A program made the translations under genes and the position numbers. From the NCBI RefSeq assembly GCF_964340395.1, contig NC_135558.1, positions 11,411,001 to 11,475,000 on the forward strand: 64,000 nt of DNA, in the 5' to 3' direction. Positions 39,105-52,700 of the stretch are shown here, one piece after another (the stretch's first letter is position 1; each line of letters opens with the position of its first letter). Source of the stretch: Glandiceps talaboti. Its lineage: Eukaryota; Hemichordata; Enteropneusta; Spengelidae. The notes beneath the pieces are model-generated. The model was not told where the DNA came from and ran no database searches. It worked only from the letters and a program-made list of their open reading frames with translations.

Positions 39105-39456
39105 TTAAAGTGGCCATATGGATGAGAATTTGGTATTTATTTTGGATTTTTATTTGATAAAACAGCTTCACTATGTTTTTCTACTTGAAAAAATAATGTG
39201 AAATAACATATACCAAGTCCATGTTCACATCTCAATAAACTGTAAAACATCAAACAATGTGTAAAATGTTTGTTATTGTACGTACAATAACAAACTTTTT
39301 ACACTTTGTGCATCGTTTTGCAATGTATTGAGTTATGAACATGGACTTGATATATGATATATGTTATTTTTTCAAGTAGAAAAACATAGTGAAGCTGTTT
39401 TATCAAATAAAAATCCAAAATAAATACCAAATTCTCATCCATATGGCCACTTTAAC
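39105..39456. repeat. ~350-bp near-perfect palindrome
   Basis: The left arm starts ttaaagtggccatatggatg and the right arm ends catccatatggccactttaa. The arms (~175 bp each) meet with almost no loop at ttattgtacgtacaataa, centred at 39280/39281. Only a few mismatches separate the arms. No coding capacity. It could be a fold-back element or a source of hairpin RNA. Confidence 0.9.
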
Positions 39457-40431
39457 ACAATGTCGAGTAAGGGAAATTTACAATATTTACATTAACATAT
39501 ACAGAAAAATAAATTATGACAAATTAAGAAGTGGGCAAAAAACAGTAATAATAATAATAATGACTGACTGACTGACATTTTGTTTGTTTTTAGGTCGAAG
39601 CAATATTTTTCAAAAAAAAATAAATAAATAAACAAATAAAATCCTGACCTACCTACCCTATTTTCTGAGACCATGTCGGAAACACACAATTATTATTTTT
39701 TTCACCTGAACCATAAAATAACGGTATTAGTAAATGTGTCAGTCATATCATAGACCCTCTATCAAATAGAAGTATTGACTGTGGAGTATATGTTATTATA
39801 TAGTACAGTATATTTGGCACAAGATGGGGCATAAGACTACATATGAAATGTACATAATCTATAACAACAACAAAATAAACAATTATAGATATTAACATTG
39901 AAGTATAATTATAAATATTTATGGTGACTTATAAAACAATAGGGGAAAAATTCTAAGAATTTGTTAGACAATAAAGTTATACATTTTCCTAGGTTGTTAG
40001 CAATAAACTCATCCCTCCCAGTGTCCATAGTTTTTAAAAAATATATATTGACCTTGGATCCTATCACTCCATGGGCTACACAGTCATTGTCATCACATGA
40101 TCCAACAAAATTGTGCAATACATATAGTGTATATGGTTAGAAATTGGACTGGGTGTTGTAACTCATTTTTTATACTAACACTGATAGATTTTTAAGGAAC
40201 AGCTGATTGACCTATGAAATGTCAATATCAATATGTGATGTACAATTCATGGGTACAGCTGCAGCTGCAGTCCACAAAAATATCACATTGTGCACATATA
40301 TTTTTAGAATGAACAGGTTCCAAATAAATATACACCTATGTCCATCATTTTCAATCCATCTGTTATTCACCAGTACAGTCAATATCCAACATTACCACTA
40401 ATATTCAGTGTGATTATAAATGTAAGGGTTC
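39457..40431. other. Intergenic DNA upstream of NCKAP1
   Basis: AT-rich, with short ATT and GACT repeats near 39545-39580; no gene recognised. Confidence 0.4.
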
Positions 40432-40611
40432 TCTCTGGGTTCTCTTTACTTGCTGGGGCAGCTGCGCGCAATGCGTTTCGGGAAAAATACCAATGTTTCA
40501 ATTACGCATGCTCACAGAGCATTTCCGGTGGGTTCGCCGAGGAAGTGTAGCATAAAAGATGATAGTCCACTAATATTTTGACAGGCCTATTCACGCATAT
40601 TGCCACACAAA
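40432..40611 (+). promoter_or_regulatory. NCKAP1: Probable NCKAP1 promoter/5' UTR
   Basis: A locally CG-richer patch just upstream of the ATG, with words gctgcgcgcaatgcg, attacgcatgctcac (NRF1-like half sites) and catttccggtg (ETS-like TTCCGG). It looks like a TATA-less housekeeping promoter. The transcription start is not resolved. Confidence 0.4.
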
Positions 40612-40716
40612 ATGTCGCGATCTATGATGCAAACACAGCAGAAGTTAGCTGAGAAGCTAACTATCATCAATGACAGAGGAGTTGGTATGCTTACACGTAT
40701 TTATAACATCAAAAAG
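40612..40716 (+). CDS. NCKAP1: NCKAP1 exon 1 (aa 1-35)
   Basis: Start chosen because MSRS and the following [19 protein letters not shown] match the family N-terminus. Donor AAG|GTGAGT, phase 0. Confidence 0.95.
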
Positions 40717-43700
40717 GTGAGTACGTTTAGCTTTAGTATTTACAAATTTAGCGTACCCGGAAGTCCTACGCAGGGTGTTGTTTTCTTGTATTACATTTGT
40801 GTACTTTGAGTTCGTGACTTGTCAATATGAAAAAAAACTCACCACCTCTCTTCCGTTTTCGCCCAAATTCCGGAAACTGGTTAGTTTTGATGATAAAATT
40901 AACAAGGAAGGACTGTTCATAGAAAAAGAGAAAAAAATACACGTAAAGTTGTGTGATGTAAAATGATACGTGCATACATTTGAGCGTACACATATAGTAT
41001 ACATTTTGTATATGGCTTCATAACAGGAACTTTGAATTGTTTTTCACACCTATGTAATAACTATTCGTTTTGCTGGATTGGGTGCCACAGTTCAGACTAG
41101 TCTCAAATGTTGATATCTAGTCCAGTTTGAATTATGTTTCATCCAAATTTATAGATATGAATATTTGTTCACTATTTTAGATTATATTTGTTTTGTCTTT
41201 TTCATGTTTTTGTGCCTTAGGCTTAAATAATCCCCCAGAATATATTACGTGTACTAAATAAATAAATTCATTTTAAAATTCACAAAATTGTAGCTTGTTA
41301 TAAAGTTATGTAGGGTATACAATGTGGCAATATGCCATTGATGTCCTAAATGTGATGTCAAGTACTAGTATTTGATATGGTTCCTCCTAAAATGAGTCTG
41401 TCAGTATAAAATCGACCCATTAAAATAATTCACATTGTATAAAAAGTGACAAGTTAAAATCAATCACTTCCAATAAAACCAATATAAATATCATATATTG
41501 AATGATATTGTATATATCATATCTCAAAGTTAAGGATATACAATTTTGTGAAATTCTGGCCTTAATTGGGTATAATTTTAAACTATAAAAAAGTACAGTG
41601 CATTTTCAATTGATTTACATATAATTTTCACAAGTTTGTTTATTTGTTCCTACAACTAGGACTTAATTTTCTTTGACTTAAAAAGTTATTTTTCAATCCC
41701 AGGTCATCACATTAGTGTTATCTTAACATGGGGTCATTCTTTTGCTTTATACCAAGTTTTTCTATATCTCTGCTAAACAATCCTTTTTACATGTAGATTT
41801 TAATCCTAATCTAAAGATTTTATTCCTAACTGGAAGTGAGCCTTTAAAGGCAAATGTTGGATTGGGATTAAAGTTTTGGTGTGAACAGTTTTCTGGAAGA
41901 TTTTTCAAAAATATTTAGTCCTTGATAACAAAAAACAACCTATGTACTTCATATGGCTGCACTGATGAGATAACACAGCTAGTCACTCCAGGATCTATGG
42001 AACATATTACCCTCTAAGCCAATTTGACACACCACTGAGACACATACAATTTCTAGTGACGCACCAAAATTTGGTGTTCTCCTATCTCTTGCTGTGTGGT
42101 GACTCACAAGAAATGCCAGATTTTCTCATTTTGACTCACAACAACATTTGGCTATCATTAGAGGGAACACTGCTACGGACTAATATGAAAACCTTGGATT
42201 GAATCACCTGAGTTCTTCAGAGAAGAGGCAGCTGTATATAGTGTAGCTGTAATGTGCTGCGAACATATTTATTTGAGTCTCAAAAAATTTTTGGCTGAGA
42301 GACAATTTCTGTCTTTTTGGCTATACTTTATTTTGGAGGATAAAGCATTTTGACTATACTTCTGCGGGTACAAAGTTTTTTATCGTAGGTAAACAACATC
42401 TGACTGTACATGTAATTTATATAATATATGTTTTGTTTTTAGGCCTGCCAGGATGCTAAGTCGAAACCTACGTTTCTATCAGATAAAGCTCTAGAAAGTA
42501 ACATCAAGTTTATTGTCAAGAAATTCCCCAATGTGGACAGAAATAGTCACGTAAGTATCATACATTATCATAAACATAGTATATGTCTTATAATATGACT
42601 CTAGCCCTATATAGCAGCTAGACTAAGTTATTGCCAATCCATTCAAGTCAGCTCTAAGACAGGTACTAGGTAGCACATTGACAAATCCAATCTGATGAAG
42701 ATTCTACAACTGTGTTTGACCTTGTCAGGTCACATGATCCTTTTGACCAAGGTCAGCAAACTCATATGTGAACTTGAAACATTCTGATCATGTAAGACTT
42801 GTTAAAATGATACCGAAAACAATAAAGTAAAGTTCTGACAAATTAATGTTTTTGTCATACTTTAAGAAACAGTTTTATTGACCAAGCACATATTTTATAT
42901 TGTTACTTTTACAGAAAGACCTAGGACCAGTTACTGCTATCAAGAATGACATTGTTAAATCTTTGTCACTCTATTACTTCACATTTGTTGACCTGTTGGA
43001 TTTCAAGGTAAGTCACATGATCAATTAAGTGGCACTAACTGTAACTTGAACATTTTTGAAACTTTTGATAGATATAATTTTCTCTCAATATTGTACTCCA
43101 TGAGATGTATATGGAATTATCTGTAAGTAAGCATATGTATAATACGCAGTAACTGAATGTATGTTATTTTTGAGAATGGTAAGAAAATGTATGATTTTGT
43201 ATTTTACAGTATAAACCCTAAAATCAGCACCTCCATCAACCAGAACACATTGAATTGCACATAAAATGTAATCATTCACTAGACATGTTGTGAAATGGTG
43301 ATTGCTATGACTAATAGTGTATGACCTATAGCTTGTGCCTTGATATCAATTAATGAGCACTACTCTATATAGGTATTGAGGTAAATCAAACTAACATGTT
43401 GACGTGTTCAAAACCAAGCTTTCACTTGTGATTTAAACCTGTCCCTATTCTACCTATGGATAAAATCAACTAATTAACAGGTACAGTCAATGTCTTTTAA
43501 TAAGTAATTGAACAATTTTTAATGAATATGTCATTTTTTGCTTGATGAAAAAAATGTCCCAGTTATGGCCAGGCCAGGTTTAAGGCAGGGGATACAGCGG
43601 AATTCAATTTTAGCCGAACACTTATATTACAGATTCCCAATCCTTTAGTTCATTTTATTATATTCACATGCAGTACAGAGGATTGACAAAGTTTGTTATT

Positions 43701-46700
43701 ATTGTTATTACTATTATTATAATTATTATTATTATTATTATAGGACCATGCACAAGAACTGTTGACAACAATGGATGCTTGGGGTGTGAACTTTGACATT
43801 GTAAGTATCCTTCCAGAATTAACAATTGACGGTAACCATGGTAATTGAATATTAATTAGAATTCCTTCCTTTTAATTAATTATAGTGCAATTGTTGTGCA
43901 CTGTGCATCATTCTTATGCAGCTTAAAAAAATTCTGACTCTGAAATACATTGATTGGTGAACATTACCTTTTCAATTTCTGCCATCATATAAGTTTTTGA
44001 TATTCGTGGTCATAGAAATGTTGTAATTATTGAGTGGGCTTTGCATTGCAGACAACCAATTTTGATTTGACCAGAGGTTATTTAGATCTGATGGTCACCT
44101 ACACTTCATTGATGATGTTACTGGCAAGAGTTGATGATAGAAAGGCTGTGTTAGGATTGTATAACTATGCCTATGAAATGGTCAATGCTAGCAGGTGAGT
44201 AATATTCTAGTTGGCCATTTTTACCTCCCGTAAGGGTATGGGAGGTATTAAAAGGGGGATGTCTGTCTGTGTGTGTGCCTGTTTGTCTGTGTGTGTCTGT
44301 CTGTCTGTCTGTGTCATCATTTTCTTAAAAACAGCTTGCTCAATTATACAGAAATTTGGTACATATACTGTTTAGGGTAATGGCTAGACCTGATTAGTTT
44401 TTGAACAAGATCTGTTCATGTTAATTAGGAAAATTTGCATATCAATTAAATAAACTAATTACAAGCAATATCTTAACACTGCATTCTTGTAATTTAGTAC
44501 ATAAGTTGACCTTTAGAAAACACATATGTCCTATAAAGTTTGTTGATGTACTTTACAGTGCTAATGAATAGTTTGCATAATTACCGGTAATAATTTTCCG
44601 TAATTAGGTTATGTCTTAAGAATACATACTTCAATTTCAGTAGATACATTAACCATAGCAAATCGCATATGTCCTATAAAGTTTGTTGATGTACCTTACA
44701 GTGTTAATGAATAATTAGCCTTTTGAGACTGGTCTCAGATGACTATTTTTTGCAGACTAAGACTCTCAGTTCATGGTGTCAGTTTAACGTTTTAGGTACC
44801 CTTACATACCACGTCAGTAGCACCATTGACATGATAGCATCCTACCTCAGGTGCTTGTGGTTCCTACCTTTGGTACAGTGCTTTTGAACTGGTACTAGCA
44901 AGTAAACAGGTTTTATGTTAGCTGTTTTCTAGAAGTGGTCTTCAAGGTTACATAAAAGGCAACTTGCTTCAAGTACTCCATGTTGTGGTCCTGGCTTCCT
45001 GCCTTTGGTAGCATGTTTTTGAAATGGGAGTGCTAGCAGTTCAGTAACTGCCATTTAAGCCAGTTTCCTTAAGTGGGTTACACCATTACTCAGACTACAT
45101 GTAGGCATCCTACCCCAGCTATAGTATCCTATCCCCTACCCCAAGGTAGAAGGGGTGGGGGGGAGGGGGGTTATGCCTGTGTACATATCATATGATTAGT
45201 GTGATAGATTAATACCATGGCCATATACTCAATGTCACCCACAAATTACATTTATCTAACTTGTTCTGTCACTCTTTACAGATGCAAAATACTGAAATCC
45301 TCGAAACATTTGCTAAAGACTTATTTTACTTATTTTGCTGGAAAATAAAAAACATGAACATTAAGAAGTGGCTAAATGTTTTCTTAATAAACACAGTCAC
45401 AGTGCACCTGGCTTAGAAATGTTTAAATATTGGTCGTTGAGAACTAATTGAAGACTGTAAAATTGCAAAAAAAAATTCTAATGGTGAAAATATCTAGGTT
45501 TGCTGTGTTTGCCCTGTTTTCAATATGACCATGTGCACCATTGTAATAAAATAGATTCTTGGTGTCCCATGTGAAATTTAATATGGTAACCATGGCGTTG
45601 TTGCTGTTGTTTTTTGTGTTACAGTGATCATCATTTCCCAAGACTTGGACAAATGATAATTGACTATGAACAGCCTTTGAAGAAATTGTGTGAAGAGTTT
45701 GTACCCCATAGCACAGTAAGTAGTCCATAGTTACCACATAGCACAGTAAGTAGTCCATAGTTACCACATAGCGCAGTAAGCAGTCCATAGTTACCACATA
45801 GCACAGTAAGTAGTCCATAGTTACCACATAGCACAGTAAGTAGTCCATAGTTACAACATAGCACAGTAAGTAGTCCATAGTTACCACATAGCACAGTAAG
45901 TGGTCCATAGTTACCACATAGCACAGTAAGTGGTCCATAGTTACCACATAGCACAGTAAGTGGTCCATAGTTACCACATAGCACAGTAAGTAGTCCATAG
46001 TTACCACATATCACAGTAAGTACACCATAGTTCAGCATAACAGAGGATGCATTACACAGCAAACTACTCAACATTGCAATGGTTTGTCAAATGATGAATA
46101 AATAAAGATAACTCACATCACTATAGCAGACTGCCAAGGTTATTGTTTCATTGTTTCTCTCCAGTTTTACTTGTAATAAAAGCCCAACAATGTTCAAATC
46201 TTTATTAGAACACATACCAATCAAATACATGCAGCAACAAATATCATCTCAAAAAACAAGATGGCAACGACTTTGATATTCAAATTTCAGTAAGTAATGA
46301 CATGGGAAACTAGATGATCTAAACATGTAGTTGACAGAACCAGTGATGTAGACACGCATTGTCATGACATACACATGTGTTGCGTAACATAGAATGACCA
46401 GAGTATCTATTCCATATTTTTGGTTTATGCATGGTATAATGATTGTTATTTCAGTTGGTTATGAGTGCTCTGATGTCATTACAACAAGTGTATCCTAGAA
46501 GGAATTTAACAGCTGATAAATGGAGACAACATTCCATGCTTAGTCTTGTATCAACTCCTGCACACATGCTGAACCCAGCGCAGTGTGATACTGTAAGTAT
46601 ATGATGTATCAATCACCGATATGCCCTCCCCTACAGCAACACAGTTAAGTATATGATGATTCCATCTATATCCCTTTCCACCCCCTATAACCCCTCCCCA

Positions 46701-49700
46701 TGCCCCCCCCCCCTACAATGTAACGCAGCAAAGTATATAATGTATCAACCCCCTCCTATACTCCCTCCCCATGCCCTCCCTTACACTCTGACATGGTATA
46801 TTGTGTTTCCATCAGATTACTCAACCGGGTACGTTTCCATCCCCCTTCTCATGCCCCTCCAAACACAGACACAGTAAAGAACATGGTGTGTTACTCCCCC
46901 ATACTCCCTTTTGCTTAGTCATCACCCACTAAAAGTCACTAGCATACCTCTACATTGTTCACTCAAGGTGCTTTAATACCTAATATGCAAATACACGCTT
47001 ACTCAGAGTTTTAACCAGTCACCATCATCATCAGCATTGTTAAAGGTCAATTCTTGGTTATGACCTCTATAAACACAATTTCTTGACACTGTGTGTTTAT
47101 TAATTAGCCCCAAAGTGCAAATGACTGAAGGGGCTATTACATTGAGTTCTGTCCATTCATGTGTCTAGATGTGTATTCTCTACCATTTATGTGACATGCA
47201 CGAACTAAATTCAACCAAACTTGTACAACTATGTTACCTACCTTGTTTTGGGGCTATGTCTTTGATGGAGACTTGTTGACACTCCTCCCATTTTACCTTT
47301 CTAAGGGTATGTCTTTGTTCATACTCCTTCCATTACGTACCCGGTTGAGTAATCTGATATATTCTTGTGCCATTATTATTGATGTAAGTCAATTCTTATT
47401 GTTTATTTAGATGCCCTGTGAATATCTTTCCCTTGATGTGATGGAGCGATGGCTTGTCAGTAAGTATATGATGTTGTAACATTCAAGTAGGAAATTACGA
47501 CACTCTAATCTTGGTCTGTTGGCCAACACATATCAGCATTGCACTGTAATATGTGTATTCTGTGATGTGTATAATGTGTGCCTTTAGACACTTTATCTTA
47601 AAATTCCATTAATTTTTTGTGTGTTTGATGTACTGAGGTCATGTGTTGCCCCATACATTTTGTATGGCAATGGTTGTATATAATGTATCAACCCCCTCCT
47701 ATACTTTGTATGAGATGATTGATCTCCTCACAGCAGAGTAAAAATATCACCTTTGTTAGGATTTGGATGTCAGGAAACTAGACAAGCACCCGCAACATAC
47801 AAATAAGTAAAACTGGACAAGCGCCCTCAACATACAAAATAGTAAAATCCTTTGTTTGAGGCACTCCTTCATGTATCTATGTTTTTATTCCTTTGATTGA
47901 CAGTTGGGTTCATGTTGTGCCATCATAAGATCACAGCCCTTGGTACACCCCAGACAGAGTTGATGCGGGCTGTCCTACAGAGTGGTTGGTGTATTACATT
48001 ATTCCGTGATGAGGTGCTGCTTCATCATAAACATCTGGAAAATTTATTTGAATCTGTCAAAGGGTAAGTGTCAGGCATATTTGTATCCAGTGATAGGAAA
48101 TAAGTATTGATTGCTTTCTTGTGTTATTTTTGCCAATACTTTTTTTTTTTGCAATGTTTATATGAAATCAACAAATGTGAAACAAATTAAATTATTGTGA
48201 TAACCTGAGTCTGTAATTACATTTTAACTTTTACATTATCTCTGTATCTTTATTCATTAGTACCAGTAAAATTGTTGCATTTATCAAGGAATGCTGTACA
48301 CAGGCAGTGACTACATCGTAAGTAGTTGTTTCCATGGTGATATCTATCATAGTGTTCAAATGATTTTAACGCTAACACTATATATAGGTGTAATTACATA
48401 GAGTTACAGAAACCAGGTCATTAAAGATTTAAAATCGATAATTTTCACAAATCTAATAGAGTACAAAATAATTATGGCGTGATTTGTGATAATGAAATTA
48501 TCAATTCAATTACAACATAATAGTCACTTAGTTATTATTCCCCAATACTTTTCTTCGTACAGCCATGGAAAATACGAGTGACTTAAGGGACCTTTGTCAC
48601 TGCAAGTCGCTAGATGAGTAGTGACAACCCTTAGGTCACGAGTATTTTCTGACTGAATGAGTGGAGAATAACATAATTATACCAGTGCCAGTAATATCAA
48701 AGAAAAATCAGGGAAAGTAATGACAGTTTTGAAGGTTTTCACTCATATTTGGAACACAGCAGAACCAGTGACATTGACACCTGTTGTGACGACATAGACA
48801 CACATTGTCGTGATGTAGAACAACCAGAGTATATATTCCATATTTTTTGTTCTACCTGGCTTGTGCATGGTATAATGTCTATTATCTGTGTGTCAGTGAA
48901 TAGAATACTACAGGTTCTAAATTTTAAAAATCTACCGTCAAAGAGTGTAAACCTTGCCTATGTCCCTTTACAAGGGACATTATGAACGCCAATGTGAAAA
49001 GCCATTTAACTTTATATCCATATATTACACAGGGGACCAATTCACAAAGAAAGAAGAAAATTTCTGAGAACATCACTGAAAGAATTATCCCTGATTTTGA
49101 CTGACCAGCCAGGATTATTAGGTCCTAAGGTAAGACTTACTTTTATGACATTTGCAAACTTTCTTGTATTTATCCAAAGAGAGACACTTCATAATTTTTA
49201 TTGTCATGGGAAGATAGATTCCATGCCGATCAGGAGAAACACATCAACCATACAACTATGTGGTGCCCCGGGTTTGACAAGCTAAGACAAACAGCAACAA
49301 TTACGTGTTATTCCCCAATATTTTGCTTCGTTCAGCCAAAGAAAATACGAGTGACCTAAGGGGTCTTTGTCACTATGAGTCACTAGACAAGTAGTGACAA
49401 CCCTTAGGTCACAAGTATTTTCTGGCTGAATGAAGAAAAATATTGGAGAATAGCATAAATATACCAGTGCCAGTAATATAAAAGAAAAATCTATGAAAGT
49501 AGTGTCAATTTTGAACGTTTTGTCTCATATTTTGAACACAGCAGAACCAGTGACGTAGACATGTGTGTCATTACATAGACGCACGTTGTCGTGACATAGA
49601 ATGACCAGAATATATGTATTATATTCCATTTTTTTTCTAAATGGCTCTTACATGGTATGAAAACTTATCTTTTTAGAACTAGTAGGTGACCTAAATGGCT

Positions 49701-52700
49701 GAAAATTTGATGTAGCTCGGTTTCTTTCATATAGTGACCTCATTCCCACAGCAATAAAATAAAAACATGAGAATATGTGAAGCAAATAGAAGTAAATAAA
49801 GATATTGAGTCGTATTGGTACATCTGAATTTAATCAGTGATGCATAACTTGGTGATAGTCATAGTCATACCTTAGTGGTGCAGATATTATCACCTTGTCA
49901 TCAAGGTGGTATAAATACTGAAAATCACCCCAAAATGTTACACTGGAAGTCTACACAATGCATAAGTTTTTCCACAAACTAAACCATTTTATTATAAGTG
50001 TACGGTAATCATAGCTATTGTCCATTGATAGATTAATGCCAGACCGAATTCCGATTTTTACACTACGTTATCTTCACACATTATGTCTAGTCAATGTCGT
50101 TACTCTCACACAGAATTCTGTGCTCTCCCCCCCTACAGCGTTCATATAAACATGATGACATCGCATCCCCATATGATTTTATCCATAGTAAATCATGCTG
50201 ACACTGTTTTATTTCTATAGATTCTGTACGTCTTTATGGCTCTAGGATTTGCCCGTGATGAAGTACAGTGGTTAGTACGCCATTATGAAGCACCATTGCC
50301 ACGGAATAGGTCAAGGCCAAATGCAGAAGACTTTGAAGACAGACAGATTCCAGAATTGTTATTCCACATGGAAGAATTGAGAGGTAGTCACACTCTACAA
50401 ACCATCCTGCTAACAAGAGCTTCGTCATCATTTTTTTTTCATGTACAAAACTAATTGATGATTTACGGTAGTCTGTTTTGGTATTCATTTTCTGCTGATA
50501 AAATATGGAAATATTTATGTTTATGTTATCCTGCTGTGCACAGCATTGACATGATACCAGCAGGATTCATATTTCACTTACTTGTAAACAGACCATTATG
50601 GAGATAGGCAGTTAATATTAATAATGAATATAGTTCACTTCCTATCAAGAAATTGGAGAAAATCTATGTTAATTTTTACATGAATTCAGATGAGTAAACT
50701 ACTCTAAATGATATCATATCATAGAGTGAACAAGACTGACAGTTTGTAGTCAAAATCTCTGTTTATCAACAGCGCCCTCTATCATAGAGTGAACAAGACT
50801 GACAGTTTGTAGTCAAAATCTCTCAGGTTATCAACAGCGCCCTCTATCATAGAGTGAACAAAACTGACAGTTTGCAGTCAGAAGCTCTCAGCTTATCAGT
50901 TTATGTTGTGTGTATTGGTTAATTTTCTAATTCATGATAGATGGTTTTTGAAATTGCTTTTCTTTGAATAGTTTATTTATGACAGTTGTTGGTATCTCAA
51001 CTGCTTAGATGGTGAAATAATTGTGGTTGATATTTGATGACATCATTTGTGGGTGTGAGTCAACAGAAAAGACTTGTCCATGATATGCAATGATTTTTGT
51101 TTTCAATTATTTTTTCTAGCCTTGGTTAGGAAGTATAACCAGGTACTACAACGCTATTATATTCAATATTTGGCTGGATTTGATGCAGTTGTACTAAACA
51201 ACCAAGTACAGGTAGGTGTCCGCTAGTATTATGATATTTGACTATCTACAAGATACAATGTTAGTGTTTTGAGATACCTCAGTACGGTCCTCATCATGAA
51301 AACTTAACATTTCAGGGTTTGACAACACACAGTCATCATCTTTAATTAGAATTTCAGAATTTTGAAACACATAGAAACACTTCGAGGTGAGATCAATAGT
51401 TCAATGTAGAATAAAAACTAAATTCTTTTAGTTAGGCCTCAGACACCCCCCCCCCCCCTATTTTAACAGAGTTTGCCATAATTGATGATTTGTTTCAGAT
51501 AAGGCAATCAATGTCAAATCAGTTTGTAGTTTGTGGTATGAATTCAAAGCCAGAATTTAGAGACCTGTTATCGATACTTTCATACATTTTTATACAATGC
51601 ATTTACTTGGTGAAAATTCTTCCTTTCCTTGATTTGACAACATTTTTTGGAAATATTTGTATTACCCAAGAGGCACAAAACAGATTCCATTACAAGTAAA
51701 ATCGTTTTTGTAGGATAAGAATTATGTTATGGTTCTACCCCCCCCCCCCCCCCCTTGAGAATTAAGTTTTTTTATCCTCCAGTGAACTATTGATCTTGCA
51801 CGTTACAGCAATACAGACCAAAGTATACAGCAATAGTCGATGAGTTTTGATGTTGGCTTCATTCACTTTCATCCATCAGAATGTTGCTGGCATCAATCCA
51901 AACTTAGGGGGAAGTGCTGTATAGGCCTTGCAATGCAAAATTCTGTTAAAACATATTGTGGACTGGTTCTATTGTTATTCTAATTGTGTAACAATACAAA
52001 CAGTTGACAATACATTTGAATGGGAGTTCCATAAAAAGGCTTATACATCACTACCGCCTAAGTTCTGATCAATACCAACTCCACACTGATGGGTGAAAGT
52101 AAATGAAACCAACTTATTTGATCTTGTTTAACATCCAGCATTTTATTAATCATAGTGAATTCACAAAGTATCCTCTCCATCTAATAACAACCACACATTA
52201 GATAGTGGTTACATGAATTCAATTCACTCAAACCAATGAATTGCCACTTATATGATAAAATACTGAGTATAATTTCTGATCAGGCGTGCCAAATAAATTC
52301 TTAGATTTTATTTAGACAGCATTGTACATGATTTTTGTCATCAGTGTAGGAAAGGATTGGTACTTTAAATAAAAAAGTGTTTTTTTTGCCTGAATGACAT
52401 GAATATGTTAATATGAACGTATGTTAATGTTTGGTGCAGCATGTGTGTATCTAAGTGCATGGTTTTGTCTTGAATGCCTGCAACTATGGCATGATTGACC
52501 TTTGACCTTTACTGTGACTATTGGACCATGGAATGGATGACCTTTGCTGTGTTCACTTTGTGACAAAAACAATGTTACTACAATGTTACAGTGTAAAGTT
52601 GGTCATGGTGTAAGTAAATAAATGGGAGCAGGTTAAGTTGGTGCTACAAAGGCTGAGTGTATGTTACCTTTAATATTTTGGTTCAGTATTGGTACTATGG

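Noticed and set aside
45444-46074. 187- and 136-codon - strand frames
   Set aside because: They are translations of the 30-bp donor minisatellite (a ten-residue motif repeated), antisense to NCKAP1, with no homology or splice context.
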